A stretch of 64,000 nucleotides of DNA, from positions 128,228-192,227 of the forward strand of contig NZ_JAYXIH010000003.1 of assembly GCF_036016755.1 (NCBI RefSeq). Direction: 5' to 3'. Positions 1-8,420 of the stretch are shown in pieces. Made by a program: the position numbers and the translations under genes. The stretch is from Aurantimonas coralicida_A. GTDB lineage: Bacteria; Pseudomonadota; Alphaproteobacteria; Rhizobiales; Rhizobiaceae. The stretch's first letter is position 1. Each line of letters begins with the position of its first letter. A model generated the notes under the pieces. The model was not told where the DNA came from. It did no database searches and saw nothing but the letters and a program-made list of their open reading frames with translations.

Positions 1-180
1 GGCGATCGAGAAGGAGGCGTAGAGCCCAACCTTCGGATCGACCCCGGCGATGATCGAAAAAGCGATGGCCTCGGGGATCAAGGCCAGCGCCACGACGAGA
101 CCAGAGAGGAGATCGCCACGAACGTTGCCGAACCAGTCGGCATAAAGATTGCGAGTCGAGAACATCGGCTCCGAAGACAT
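1..180 (-). CDS. SulP family inorganic anion transporter, N-terminal part only
   Basis: The reverse strand reads into the window edge with an open frame. It begins at an ATG (position 180, or 165 in the same frame) and encodes about 60 residues. The peptide contains NLYADWFGNVRGDLLSGLVV followed by ALALIPEAIAFSIIAGVDP and GLYASF, the typical start of SulP/SLC26 sulfate or bicarbonate transporters: a short cytoplasmic leader, the first membrane helix with its proline-glutamate pair, then the G-L-Y-A-S motif. These proteins are multi-helix inner-membrane carriers of sulfate or other anions. The rest of the gene lies outside the window, so completeness and substrate cannot be judged. It points away from the neighbouring pdeM gene, so the roughly 260 bp between them should hold both promoters. 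Confidence 0.85.
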   Translation of the reverse strand, partial: MSSEPMFSTRNLYADWFGNVRGDLLSGLVVALALIPEAIAFSIIAGVDPKVGLYASFSIA

Positions 181-443
181 CTGGACGCCAAATCGCCGCG
201 GCGGACCGGGCGACGGTGCCGCGGAACGGTTCGGTCAGTGTGGCGTCTGGATTGGCCGGGGGATCGGCGCCCGGCATAGCCACCCGCGCGGAGCGGGTCC
301 TTATGTGCGGTGCACTCATCGCCGATCGCGGCGCTCAAATCAACCCATGCCGTTGCGAGACGCTGCGTCGCCTTGCCTTTGCCCGAATGAATGGTTCGAT
401 AGGAACGAAACGCGAATCACCGGACGATGACGGATCACTGCGA

Positions 444-1163
444 ATGAATGCGCTAGCGCGGCGGATGCGGCAAACCGAATGCGAGGGGCTGGAAACGACT
501 CTTTCCGGCGCGGCGGTCGTCTGCGACCCGTCCGGCGTCCTTTACGCGCCGTCGGAGCGCCTGCTGGTCGTCTCGGACTTGCATCTGGAAAAGGGCGCGG
601 CCTTTGCTCGCCGGGGCAGTTTTTTGCCGCCTTACGACACCGCCGCTACCTTGGCGCTGCTCGGTTCAGCGCTCGCCCGCTACGACGCGCGGCGGGTCAT
701 CTGTCTCGGCGATTCGTTCCATGACCGTCATGGCGCGGCCTTCATGCCGGCCACCTATCGCGAGACTCTCGCCCGCCTGATGGCCGGGCGCGAGTGGATA
801 TGGATCACCGGCAACCACGACCCCGAGCCGCCGGCGCGGATCGGCGGCGAAACCCTGGCGGAGATCGCCGTCGGGCCGTGGCTCTTCCGGCACGAGCCGA
901 GCCGGGACTATCGAAGCGGCGAAGTCGCCGGGCATCTGCATCCGATCGCCCGCGTCGCCGGCGCGGGCCGCTCAACGCGCGGCGCGTGCTTTGCCAGCGA
1001 CGGCAACCGGATGATCCTGCCGTCCTTCGGCGTCACCACCGGCGGGCTCAATGTGCTCGACCGCGCCTTTCACGGCATGTTCGACCTTCGGTTCGCCAAG
1101 GCCTACGTGATCGGTCTGGCGCGCATCTACCCGATCGGTTTCCGCGCGCTCTGCCACGGATAA
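444..1163 (+). CDS. pdeM: ligase-associated metallophosphoesterase PdeM
   Basis: A calcineurin-like metallophosphoesterase of 239 residues from the ATG at 444. The open frame extends further upstream, but that extension is not family-like, so the internal ATG is preferred. Metal-binding motifs appear in order: DLHLEKG (45-51), GDSFHD (89-94), GNHD (123-126) and GHLHP (163-167). The family is named for members that sit beside an ATP-dependent DNA ligase, an Lhr-like helicase and an exonuclease, and it is thought to act as a nuclease or phosphodiesterase in DNA repair. None of those partners is visible here: the neighbours are a SulP transporter and a DUF3429 protein. The identification rests on the motif set and length; substrate specificity is not shown. 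Confidence 0.85.
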   Translation: MNALARRMRQTECEGLETTLSGAAVVCDPSGVLYAPSERLLVVSDLHLEKGAAFARRGSFLPPYDTAATLALLGSALARYDARRVICLGDSFHDRHGAAFMPATYRETLARLMAGREWIWITGNHDPEPPARIGGETLAEIAVGPWLFRHEPSRDYRSGEVAGHLHPIARVAGAGRSTRGACFASDGNRMILPSFGVTTGGLNVLDRAFHGMFDLRFAKAYVIGLARIYPIGFRALCHG

Positions 1164-1179
1164 GACGCTCGGATACGCC

Positions 1180-1695
1180 TCAAAAGGTCGCGGCAAAGGC
1201 GACGAGCTGGCACAGAACCACGACGGCGGTGAGGACCAGCCGCAGCCGGCCGAACCAGGGGGGCAGTTCGCGCCGCCGCGCCGCGAGCATGTCCCACGCA
1301 CCTTGCAGCGCGAACGCCGCCGCGAGACCGGCAAAGATCCAAGGGCTCGGCACGAACAGCAAGATCCAGCCGGCCAGCGACGGCAGTACCGAAAGGATCA
1401 GCACGCGGCGCCGATGCGCGTGCGACACCATTCCGATCCCCCAGCGGATGCCGCCGAGAAAGGCGAGGATCGTCGCCGAATAGCCGGAAAACGCCAGGAC
1501 GAGCATCGGATAAGCGATGAACGACCGGCCGGCATAGGCGAAGATCACCGCCATCAGCACAAAAGGAACCAGTCCGAGGACGCCGAGCGTCCACGCCGTC
1601 TTGTGGGAAGCATAGACCGACGCGGTGGAAGCGGAGAGGGTTTCGGCGACCTGTCGCGCCGACCGATCGGGCGTTTCTAAATCTGTGTTCGTCAT
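1180..1695 (-). CDS. DUF3429 family membrane protein
   Basis: A protein of 171 residues if started at the ATG at 1695; an in-frame ATG at 1740 would overlap the end of the upstream gene and add 15 unconserved residues. It has about four or five hydrophobic segments, beginning at TLGVLGLVPFVLMAVIFAY, with the small-residue-rich ILAFLGGIRWGIGM stretch typical of DUF3429 inner-membrane proteins. Function is unknown. It converges on pdeM with a 16 bp gap and follows the TIGR02186 gene by only about 10 bp, so it is probably the last gene of a tauE-TIGR02186-DUF3429 operon. Confidence 0.75.
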   Translation of the reverse strand: MTNTDLETPDRSARQVAETLSASTASVYASHKTAWTLGVLGLVPFVLMAVIFAYAGRSFIAYPMLVLAFSGYSATILAFLGGIRWGIGMVSHAHRRRVLILSVLPSLAGWILLFVPSPWIFAGLAAAFALQGAWDMLAARRRELPPWFGRLRLVLTAVVVLCQLVAFAATF

Positions 1696-1706
1696 TGACG
1701 AGTAAA

Positions 1707-2600
1707 CTAATCGCGCTTGAAAACGATCCGTCCGAACCATCCGGTGAAGATCGCCAGCGCCACCGCGAACAGCCCATAGAGAAAGCCGTAGCGGGTGGCG
1801 AAATCGTCGATCAGGCTCTCGAGACCCGTCTTGACCACGACCAGCGCTTCCGAATCGCCGCGAATGAACACCCCGCTGCGGAACAGATAGGCGCGCACCG
1901 TATGCCGGCCGACCGGAAGATCGGCGGGGAGCCGCAGATCGGCGCGAAACAGCGTCGGACTGACGAATTCGACACTGCCGAAGCTCTGGTTGTAGAGGCC
2001 GGACTCCATGCGGATCCGGCGTAGCGCGCTCGCATATTGATCCCGGTTGACCACAGGGTCGCCCTCGCCGTCGACAGCGGATTCGCCGATGATCACCTGG
2101 CCAACCGGTTCGGTGACTATCGCCGCGCCCACGGTCTCGGGATCGCGGATGTTCAGCCGCAAATCGTCGATCCCAAGGGAAAGGCTGACGCGCAGGCTCT
2201 CGCGCGTGATATCGGACAGCGGGCGGGTCGATGCGAGCGCATAGGATTCAGGCGAAGCGTTGAAGGTTTCCGACCCCCGGTTGATCCATATTCCGAGAGT
2301 ACGCTCCTTCTTGCGCACCACGACCGGCCGGCGCGGACCGACGAGTGCGACGACGATATCGTAGCGTTGTTGCCGCAAGAGACGGGCATCGGCGTTGTCG
2401 AGCGCCCCGAAGACCACGAGCCGCGCACCGGTAAAATTCGACGTGATGGCGATCTCGTTGGTCGACAGGCCGATTTCGAAACTTTCCACCTGTTGCGCTC
2501 TAGCCGGGACAAGCAGCGCGACAACCGCCGCCAGCGCGGCCGCAATGCAGCCGGACGATGGGCTGAGGCGGTGCGTGCGAGTGCGTTGACGGCCGGTCAT
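1707..2600 (-). CDS. TIGR02186 family membrane-anchored periplasmic protein
   Basis: 297 residues from the ATG at 2600. A signal sequence is clear (hydrophobic AAALAAVVALL, then PARAQQ, probable cleavage near residue 36). A mostly beta-rich periplasmic domain follows and a single C-terminal membrane helix (FLYGLFAVALAIFTGWFGRIVF) ends just before the stop, so the protein should be anchored with its bulk in the periplasm. This architecture matches the TIGR02186 family, which is commonly found next to TauE/SafE permeases in alphaproteobacteria. The ATG lies 3 bp past the stop of the upstream tauE-like gene, so the two are likely translationally coupled. Biochemical function is unknown; a role with the exporter is inferred only from the pairing. 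Confidence 0.85.
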   Translation of the reverse strand: MTGRQRTRTHRLSPSSGCIAAALAAVVALLVPARAQQVESFEIGLSTNEIAITSNFTGARLVVFGALDNADARLLRQQRYDIVVALVGPRRPVVVRKKERTLGIWINRGSETFNASPESYALASTRPLSDITRESLRVSLSLGIDDLRLNIRDPETVGAAIVTEPVGQVIIGESAVDGEGDPVVNRDQYASALRRIRMESGLYNQSFGSVEFVSPTLFRADLRLPADLPVGRHTVRAYLFRSGVFIRGDSEALVVVKTGLESLIDDFATRYGFLYGLFAVALAIFTGWFGRIVFKRD

Positions 2601-2602
2601 CC

Positions 2603-3526
2603 TCACTCTCCAGTGGGCGAGCTGATGGAATAAAATTCGGTTGGCGTAATCACCAGTTCGAAGCCGAGACGCAGACCGACGGCCAGGACGAGCAGGGCAA
2701 GCAGGGCTCGCAGCTGGTCGCCGCGCAGCCGCCGCCCCGCCGCGGCGCCGAATTGCGCCCCGACTACGCCGCCGAGCATGAGGAGGAAGGCCAGCACGAT
2801 GTCGATGGTGAAATTCGTCGCCGCCTGGAGAACCGTGGTGACAGCGGCCGTGAAAATGATCTGGAACAGCGACGTTCCGATCACGACGTTGGTTGGGACC
2901 CGCAAGAGGTAGATCAGCGCCGGCACCATGATGAAACCGCCGCCCACGCCCATGATCGCGGCAAGGATGCCGATCAAAAAGCCGAGGCCCAGCACCGGGA
3001 TCACCGAGACATAGAGTTTCGAGCGCTGGAACCGCATCTTCAGCGGTAGCCCGTGCACCCAATTGTGCTTGCCCGAGCGACGAAATTCGCCGCTGCCGCC
3101 GCCCGATACCCGTCGCATCGACTGGATGCTCTCAACCAGCATGAGCCCGCCGACACCGCCGAGGAAAATGACGTAGAGAAGCGAGACGACCAGATCGAGC
3201 TGGCCGATTCGGCGCAGCAGGGTAAACAACGCCACGCCGGCCACCGAGCCGAGGGCGCCGCCGACGAGAAGCACGCCGCCGAGCTTCAGGTCGATCGTCC
3301 CGCGCTTGTAATGGGCGAGCGCGCCGGAAAACGACGATGCGATGACCTGATTGGCGCCCGTCGCCACGGCGACCGCGGGCGGCACGTTGTAGAAGATCAG
3401 GAGCGGCGTGATCAGAAATCCGCCGCCAACCCCGAACATGCCGGAGAGAAAGCCGACGGCCGCCCCCATCCCGATGAGGACCAGGACATTGACCGAAATT
3501 TCCGCAATCGGAAGGTAAAGGTTCAC
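2603..3526 (-). CDS. TauE/SafE family anion (sulfite) exporter
   Basis: About 307 residues with eight or so membrane helices and the two internal repeats of the TauE/SafE family: GFLSGMFGVGGGFLITPLL near the N-terminus and GILAAIMGVGGGFIMVPAL in the second half. The family exports sulfite, sulfoacetate or other organosulfur anions. I chose the GTG at 3526 because related proteins begin with a leader like VNLYLPIAEISVN; a TTG at 3565 would add 13 unconserved residues. A hydrophilic loop (SGGGSGEFRRSGKHN) separates the two halves. It is the first gene of the tauE-TIGR02186-DUF3429 set. The substrate cannot be read from the sequence. Confidence 0.88.
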   Translation of the reverse strand: MNLYLPIAEISVNVLVLIGMGAAVGFLSGMFGVGGGFLITPLLIFYNVPPAVAVATGANQVIASSFSGALAHYKRGTIDLKLGGVLLVGGALGSVAGVALFTLLRRIGQLDLVVSLLYVIFLGGVGGLMLVESIQSMRRVSGGGSGEFRRSGKHNWVHGLPLKMRFQRSKLYVSVIPVLGLGFLIGILAAIMGVGGGFIMVPALIYLLRVPTNVVIGTSLFQIIFTAAVTTVLQAATNFTIDIVLAFLLMLGGVVGAQFGAAAGRRLRGDQLRALLALLVLAVGLRLGFELVITPTEFYSISSPTGE

Positions 3527-3655
3527 GGCGGGTCGGCTCTTTGCTCGAAGGAGCCAGAAAGACAAACGGGTCCAACCGTCTTGGCCCGAACCCCCGCGCC
3601 TGTCAAACGCCGATGTGTGTCAAGGTCAATGGCGCGGCCGTTGACCCTGTGGGCG

Positions 3656-6600
3656 TTAGCCGTCCTTGCGCGCCAGAAGAGCGCGGATCAGCGCCTCGTT
3701 GATGTCGCCGCTGGGCTGTAACCCCGCTTCCTTCTGGAACGACTTGATTGCCTCGGTCGTCTGCGCGCCGGCGATCCCATCGGGAGCCCCGGGTTCATAA
3801 CCGAGTTTGATCAAGATCGCCTGAATGTTGCGGACGGCCCGGGTCATGTCGATCGAAGACGTTTGGATCGGGTCGTTTTCCTTGTCGGTCCACTCTTTCG
3901 GCATCTCGACCGTGTTGACCGTTTCGTCGCGCGGTTTCGGCTTGAAGGTCGCGACCTTCGCTTCGGCCAGTTTGCTCTGCGCCGGCGTCAAGGATTTCTT
4001 GATTTCGTCCCGCTTTCGCCCGGCGTCTTCGTCGCCCGCCGCCGCGACGATGGAGAACCATTTGAACGATTCAATGAAATCGACTTCCACGCCAGCGCCA
4101 CGCGCGTAGAGAATGCCGAGATTGTACTGGCTGTCGGTCATTCCGAACTCGGCGGCGTTCTCGAACCAGCGTGCCGCCAGTTTCGGGTCGGACTTGCCGT
4201 CGACACCGGTCGCGTAGAGAACGGCGAGGTTGTGCATGGCGCGCACATTGCCTTGGTTTGCCGCCTTCACATACCAGTCGCGCGCCAAAGAGGTGTCGCG
4301 AGTGACGCCGTTGCCTTTCTCGAAAAGTGTGCCGAGACTGTATTGCGCCGGCGCAAAATCGCGTTCGGCCGACGCCATGAACCACCTCGCCGCGGCTTTG
4401 GCGTCCGGTTCGTCCTTGCGCCCCTCCATCAAGCGCAACCCGACTTCGAACAACGCTTTCGGGTCACCATCACGGGCCGCGCTAGCGAGTGCCTCATTAC
4501 CAATGGTTTCCGGCATGGAAGGGATCGCGGAGCCCGCGGCCGGCGCCGTGCCGGCCTGTGCCTCCAGGGAGCGGCTCACCAGCGAATCCTGCATGGCGTC
4601 ACCACCGGCGGGCGCGCGGGCTTCACCCGCCCCTGCCGGCCCGGCCGGTTCGCTGTTCTCGGCCTGCGATGCGGGCAAAGTGGCGGTCGGCAGGACGAGC
4701 CCGTCCGGCATCGTCGACGGCGTCGCGACACCGGATGCCTGCTTCGCTCGCGTATCGTCGCTCGACATATCCGCCGTGGCGGCGACGGAGGCGGCGGGCT
4801 TCCCGGTCGGTGCGGACGGCTTGGCCGCGATAATGGACGGTCCGGATTCGTCATCGGAACCCGGAATCGACGTCAGCGCCTGGCCGAGCGGCAAGGCCAT
4901 GAGCGCCAGAAGCACCGCGCCAATCGCCAAAAGGATCGGCTTGCGGCGACGCGAAATCATGTCGGTGAGGCTGACCTTGCCGGCCGCGGTGTGCGGCTCC
5001 GGGCCATCGAGGCTTTCGGCCTCGGCCGCCGCCGCCATGGCCGCGCGGCGGGCGGCGGCGATGAAGTCGGCCTTGCCGTCTGGACCGCCATCCTTCGAAC
5101 GACCCGCCTGTTGCGCCCGAACCCGCTCGAGCAGCGCCGTGATGTCGGGCGTGCCCGATCCGATCGCCAGCGGCCGGTTGGCTTCCGGTGTATCGAAAAT
5201 GTCGGCGGCATCCAGAGACGGCGCTTCCATGGCGCTATGGGACGTGGCCTGCTCGCGGGTTTCGACATCGGCGTCGAACAGCATCAGTTCGGGATCGTCG
5301 CCCCGCCGTGGGAACCGCGCGGCGGGATCGGCCGTGTTGCTCGCGACCGCGGATTTTCTCCCCTTCAGGGTGCGCGCGAGAACCCCGCGCAGACCTGAAG
5401 CCTCGGCGGCCATGGCGGATGTCGCGGCCGCGTCGGTCGGGGCGGCCGGCGGATTTCCGAGGACCACCGGTTCGTCCCGGCGTGTGCGCCCCTTGCCGGT
5501 AATCTCGCTCTCGATCTGATCGATGCGCTCGACGAGCTTCAGCAACGTGGAATGCACGGTGCGGAAAAAATCTTCCGATTGCGCGCCGCTGTCTCGCGAC
5601 AAGGCTTCCAGCGCGCGCAGATCGTCGGAAAGACGGGCGACGTGTTCGCTCTGTCGAAGATCGCCGCTTTCGATCATCTGACGAACCGCCTCGTCGGCGG
5701 CCGTGCGTGCCGAGACGATGATATCCTCGCGGTGTTCATCGAGCCGGCGCTCGATGTCGGCGAGACGTTGGTCGAGTTCGGGATCGCCGATCGCCGCCGG
5801 CATGCCGTTCTCGCCGATCTTTTGCGACAGCCGCGCGATCTGGGTTTCGAGAGCCTTGACCATCTCCTCGTCGACCCGCGGCGCGGAGACCTCTTCCAGT
5901 CGCTCTGCAAGAGACTGCAGGCGGGCTTCCAACGCCAAAGCCTTGACGGGGTCGCCGTCGCCCGCGCTGACGAGAGTTTCAAGCTGCAGCGAGAACCGCT
6001 CGATCCGCTCGGCCAATTCCTGCGCCGCATTGTCGCTGGACAGCGCCTCGATCCGATCGGCGAGTTCGCCGATGCGATCCGACAGAACCGTCGAATCGCC
6101 GTCTTCGGCGAGTTCGTCGACCCGGGCGGTGAGAGATTGAAGACGTGCCTCGATGCGTTCGACTGGGCTCATGTCGATCGTCGGCGTGCGGTGTGCGGCC
6201 GCCATGATCGCACGTGAGATCTCGTCGAGCCGTTCATCGAGCAGGGCGAAGTGATCCAGGTCCAATTCGTCCTGCTGGCGCTTGGCCAGAGTCTCGATGC
6301 CGACCGCCAGGGTATGGACCCGCCTTTCCAGCGGCGCGATGGCGAGGGTTTCCGGCAGTTTGGCGAGAGCGGCCTCGAGCTGCTCCATCCGTTCGCCCAT
6401 CGCTTCGATCTTGCCTTCGATCTCGCGCGAGGCGAATCGGTCCTCGAGTGCGCCCCAGCGTTCCTCGACGGCGCGCATGGACTTTTCGGAGGCGAGCGTC
6501 TCGAGCTTCTCGCGCAGATTGTTCATCTCGGTCTTCAGGAGATCCGACAACCCGGCCCCCTCGCCTGCCGCCGGCGCCGCCAGATATCGATCCTCGAACT

Positions 6601-7408
6601 CGTCCCAGCGGCGCTCGACCGCCTTGACTTGCTCCTCGCTCGCGAGCGTGCCGAGCGATGTGCGCAAACGCTCCAACTCGTCCTTCAACTCGTGCCTGGC
6701 CTTGCTGTCATCTTCCGATTGTCCGGCAAGCTTGGTCTCGAACATGTCCCAACGGCGACTGACGGACTGGACGCTCTCCTCGCGCGCCGTGTCACCGACC
6801 AGACCGCGGATCGCTTCTAGTTCCTCACGCAGCGAGCGGACCGTCTCGTGATCCACGCCATTGTCGACCATTCGGGTCAGGCCGTTGTCGACCTTGGATA
6901 TCTCGGCATCGATTCGGTCAGCACTGGCCCGTTCGGCGATCATCTTGCGCAGATCGTCGAAGGCCGCCCGCATGTCGTCGAAACGCGGCTGCAGACTCTG
7001 TGTCATGTCGTCGCGGAGTTCCGCACGCAGCCGCTCAAGCTGTTGGGCAAGGTCCGCCATTGCCGCGGAACCTGCGTCGTCGCCCTTGGATACGCCGTAC
7101 CCCTCGGCCGACGAGCGTTGCCGCGCTGGCCCAGCTTCAGGCTCCCCCGGCTCGCGCTCCAGCATCTTCTGCCGCATCACGATCTGGGACACTGCGTCCG
7201 AAAAGGTCGGACGGGCGGCTTTCGTGAGACCGCCGGCCTCCGCCGGGCCGGGCACCGGTGTCTTGCCGCCCGGCCGCTCGCGCTCCTGCTTGGCTGCCGT
7301 GACGCGCGAGAGCCGCTGCTCAAGTTCCTCCAGGGTACGGCTGAGCGCATCGAGCGAGGAAGCCTCCTCCGGCTTCCGACCGTTTCCCTGTCTTGTGTGA
7401 TCGGCCAT
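3656..7408 (-). CDS. podJ: PodJ-like cell-polarity protein (coiled coil, TM, Sel1 repeats, peptidoglycan-binding domain)
   Basis: 1250 residues from the ATG at 7408; the longer open frame upstream is not family-like. Residues about 20-700 are almost wholly charged heptad repeats (a long coiled coil with many LxxRLxxLE units). One membrane helix lies near residues 822-845 (KPILLAIGAVLLALMALPLG), followed by a low-complexity Ala/Pro-rich linker. Sel1-type TPR repeats span roughly 970-1125 (units such as AQYSLGTLFEKGNGVTRD), and a peptidoglycan-binding domain ends the protein at about 1183-1248 (IQAILIKLGYEPGAPDGIAG). Order and total length match PodJ of Agrobacterium and relatives, which marks a cell pole and organises division and polar growth. 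The coiled coil should be cytoplasmic and the repeats periplasmic. Confidence 0.85.
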   Translation of the reverse strand: MADHTRQGNGRKPEEASSLDALSRTLEELEQRLSRVTAAKQERERPGGKTPVPGPAEAGGLTKAARPTFSDAVSQIVMRQKMLEREPGEPEAGPARQRSSAEGYGVSKGDDAGSAAMADLAQQLERLRAELRDDMTQSLQPRFDDMRAAFDDLRKMIAERASADRIDAEISKVDNGLTRMVDNGVDHETVRSLREELEAIRGLVGDTAREESVQSVSRRWDMFETKLAGQSEDDSKARHELKDELERLRTSLGTLASEEQVKAVERRWDEFEDRYLAAPAAGEGAGLSDLLKTEMNNLREKLETLASEKSMRAVEERWGALEDRFASREIEGKIEAMGERMEQLEAALAKLPETLAIAPLERRVHTLAVGIETLAKRQQDELDLDHFALLDERLDEISRAIMAAAHRTPTIDMSPVERIEARLQSLTARVDELAEDGDSTVLSDRIGELADRIEALSSDNAAQELAERIERFSLQLETLVSAGDGDPVKALALEARLQSLAERLEEVSAPRVDEEMVKALETQIARLSQKIGENGMPAAIGDPELDQRLADIERRLDEHREDIIVSARTAADEAVRQMIESGDLRQSEHVARLSDDLRALEALSRDSGAQSEDFFRTVHSTLLKLVERIDQIESEITGKGRTRRDEPVVLGNPPAAPTDAAATSAMAAEASGLRGVLARTLKGRKSAVASNTADPAARFPRRGDDPELMLFDADVETREQATSHSAMEAPSLDAADIFDTPEANRPLAIGSGTPDITALLERVRAQQAGRSKDGGPDGKADFIAAARRAAMAAAAEAESLDGPEPHTAAGKVSLTDMISRRRKPILLAIGAVLLALMALPLGQALTSIPGSDDESGPSIIAAKPSAPTGKPAASVAATADMSSDDTRAKQASGVATPSTMPDGLVLPTATLPASQAENSEPAGPAGAGEARAPAGGDAMQDSLVSRSLEAQAGTAPAAGSAIPSMPETIGNEALASAARDGDPKALFEVGLRLMEGRKDEPDAKAAARWFMASAERDFAPAQYSLGTLFEKGNGVTRDTSLARDWYVKAANQGNVRAMHNLAVLYATGVDGKSDPKLAARWFENAAEFGMTDSQYNLGILYARGAGVEVDFIESFKWFSIVAAAGDEDAGRKRDEIKKSLTPAQSKLAEAKVATFKPKPRDETVNTVEMPKEWTDKENDPIQTSSIDMTRAVRNIQAILIKLGYEPGAPDGIAGAQTTEAIKSFQKEAGLQPSGDINEALIRALLARKDG

Positions 7409-7708
7409 CTCAGCTTTCCCGGTCGGCTGGAGCCCCGTGATCGGCTCGGTCTCGTCGGCACGTGCTCGCGCGGTAAGTTCGAAAAACTGACCCGAACATG
7501 GTAAATGATCGGTTAACGCAATTACGATCTCGTTAGGGATTAACCGCATAAGCCGGCCCGAAACTGGACCGGGAATTGACGCAGCGTCTTGTAACAGCCT
7601 CATTTAAAGCGATATTCAGTTCCGGTGCGGGTCCAGCGGCCCCGTTTGACCGCGCTGCGTCTTTGCGAAGTGCGTTCTGGAAATTTGCGCGAATACGGAA
7701 ATCTGCTC
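7409..7708. promoter_or_regulatory. divergent promoter region between podJ and the MerR gene, with CtrA-like half-sites
   Basis: These 300 bp separate two divergent genes and hold no convincing open frame. The clearest element is an inverted repeat, CGGTTAA at 7510-7516 and TTAACCG at 7540-7546, 23 bp apart and about 100 bp upstream of the podJ ATG. GGTTAA/TTAACC resembles half of the binding site of the cell-cycle regulator CtrA (TTAA-N7-TTAA), but the spacing is not canonical. I see no strong sigma-70 boxes. Confidence 0.35.
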
Positions 7709-8179
7709 ATGCCAAACTTGAAGCCAGTCGAAACGGCGGACGAAGAGTCTTCCGTCGACATCGATTTTCTGCTGGGCCGAAGCCAAGAGGCCGCCTCCCA
7801 AAAGTCAGTGTTCAAAATCGGCGATCTTTCGAAGGAATTCGGCGTCACCTTGAGAACACTGCGGTTCTACGAGGATCGCGGCCTGCTCTCACCGGAACGC
7901 CGTGGCACCACCCGGCTTTACAGCCGCCGGGACCGAACCCGGCTCCGGCTCATCCTGCTGGCCAAAACATTGGGCTTCTCGCTCACTGAGGCGAAGCAGC
8001 TCATCGAGATCTACCACCAGCCCAACGGCAAGCGGAAGCAGATCGAGGTGGCGCTGGAGCGCTTCGAGGAGCAGCAGCAAATCCTCTACGAACAGCGGGA
8101 TGAAATCGAGGATTCGATCCGTGCGATGACCGTATCGATCGACCATTTGCGCCAAAAACTGGGCGAATTGGACGCCTGA
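7709..8179 (+). CDS. MerR family transcriptional regulator, LiuR-like by context
   Basis: 156 residues from the ATG at 7709. A MerR-type winged helix-turn-helix covers about 34-100 (FKIGDLSKEFGVTLRTLRFY EDRGLL, with the Y-S-R-R-D wing), followed by a C-terminal dimerisation coil (about 110-156). There are no cysteines typical of metal sensors. The N-terminal 30 residues are acidic and poorly conserved. It directly precedes an acyl-CoA dehydrogenase, thiolase and FadB-type genes, and a 16-bp palindrome of LiuR type lies in front of the dehydrogenase (8362-8377). LiuR regulators control branched-chain amino acid and fatty acid degradation in proteobacteria, so that role is inferred here. Family assignment is firm; the specific name is not. 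Confidence 0.85.
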   Translation: MPNLKPVETADEESSVDIDFLLGRSQEAASQKSVFKIGDLSKEFGVTLRTLRFYEDRGLLSPERRGTTRLYSRRDRTRLRLILLAKTLGFSLTEAKQLIEIYHQPNGKRKQIEVALERFEEQQQILYEQRDEIEDSIRAMTVSIDHLRQKLGELDA

Positions 8180-8361
8180 TCCGTCCCGCTCGGCATCGGC
8201 CTGCAACGATCCGTGAAGCTGGGTGAGCCGATTCCGATCGAATCTCCCCATAGCCACAAACGGGCGCGACCGCCTTACGGCGCGCCCGCATAATCTCTCA
8301 CACTGGTGTATGATAAGAGAGCCAGCCGGCGCGCCCGGCGGCGAAGACGTTGGCACTCTTA

Positions 8362-8377
8362 TTGACGTTTACGTAAA
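8362..8377 (+). promoter_or_regulatory. candidate LiuR/MerR operator overlapping a -35 element
   Basis: TTGACGTTTACGTAAA is an imperfect palindrome (two ACGT cores with TT..AA flanks) 44 bp before the acyl-CoA dehydrogenase ATG. It matches my memory of the LiuR motif, TTtACGTaaACGTaAA. Its first six bases are also a good -35 box (TTGACG). A TACCGT at 8387-8392 gives a 19-bp spacer, the stretched spacing seen in MerR-activated promoters, though CATACC at 17 bp is an alternative. Confidence 0.55.
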
Positions 8378-8420
8378 AGATATCCATACCGTCTCCGACC
8401 GACCGCGACGGAGGAATGAC

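Noticed and set aside
3863..5398. A 511-codon open frame on the plus strand opposite podJ
   Set aside because: It runs antisense to a well-supported gene with family motifs, is Arg/Gly-rich, and has no recognisable domain; long antisense frames are common in GC-rich coding DNA.
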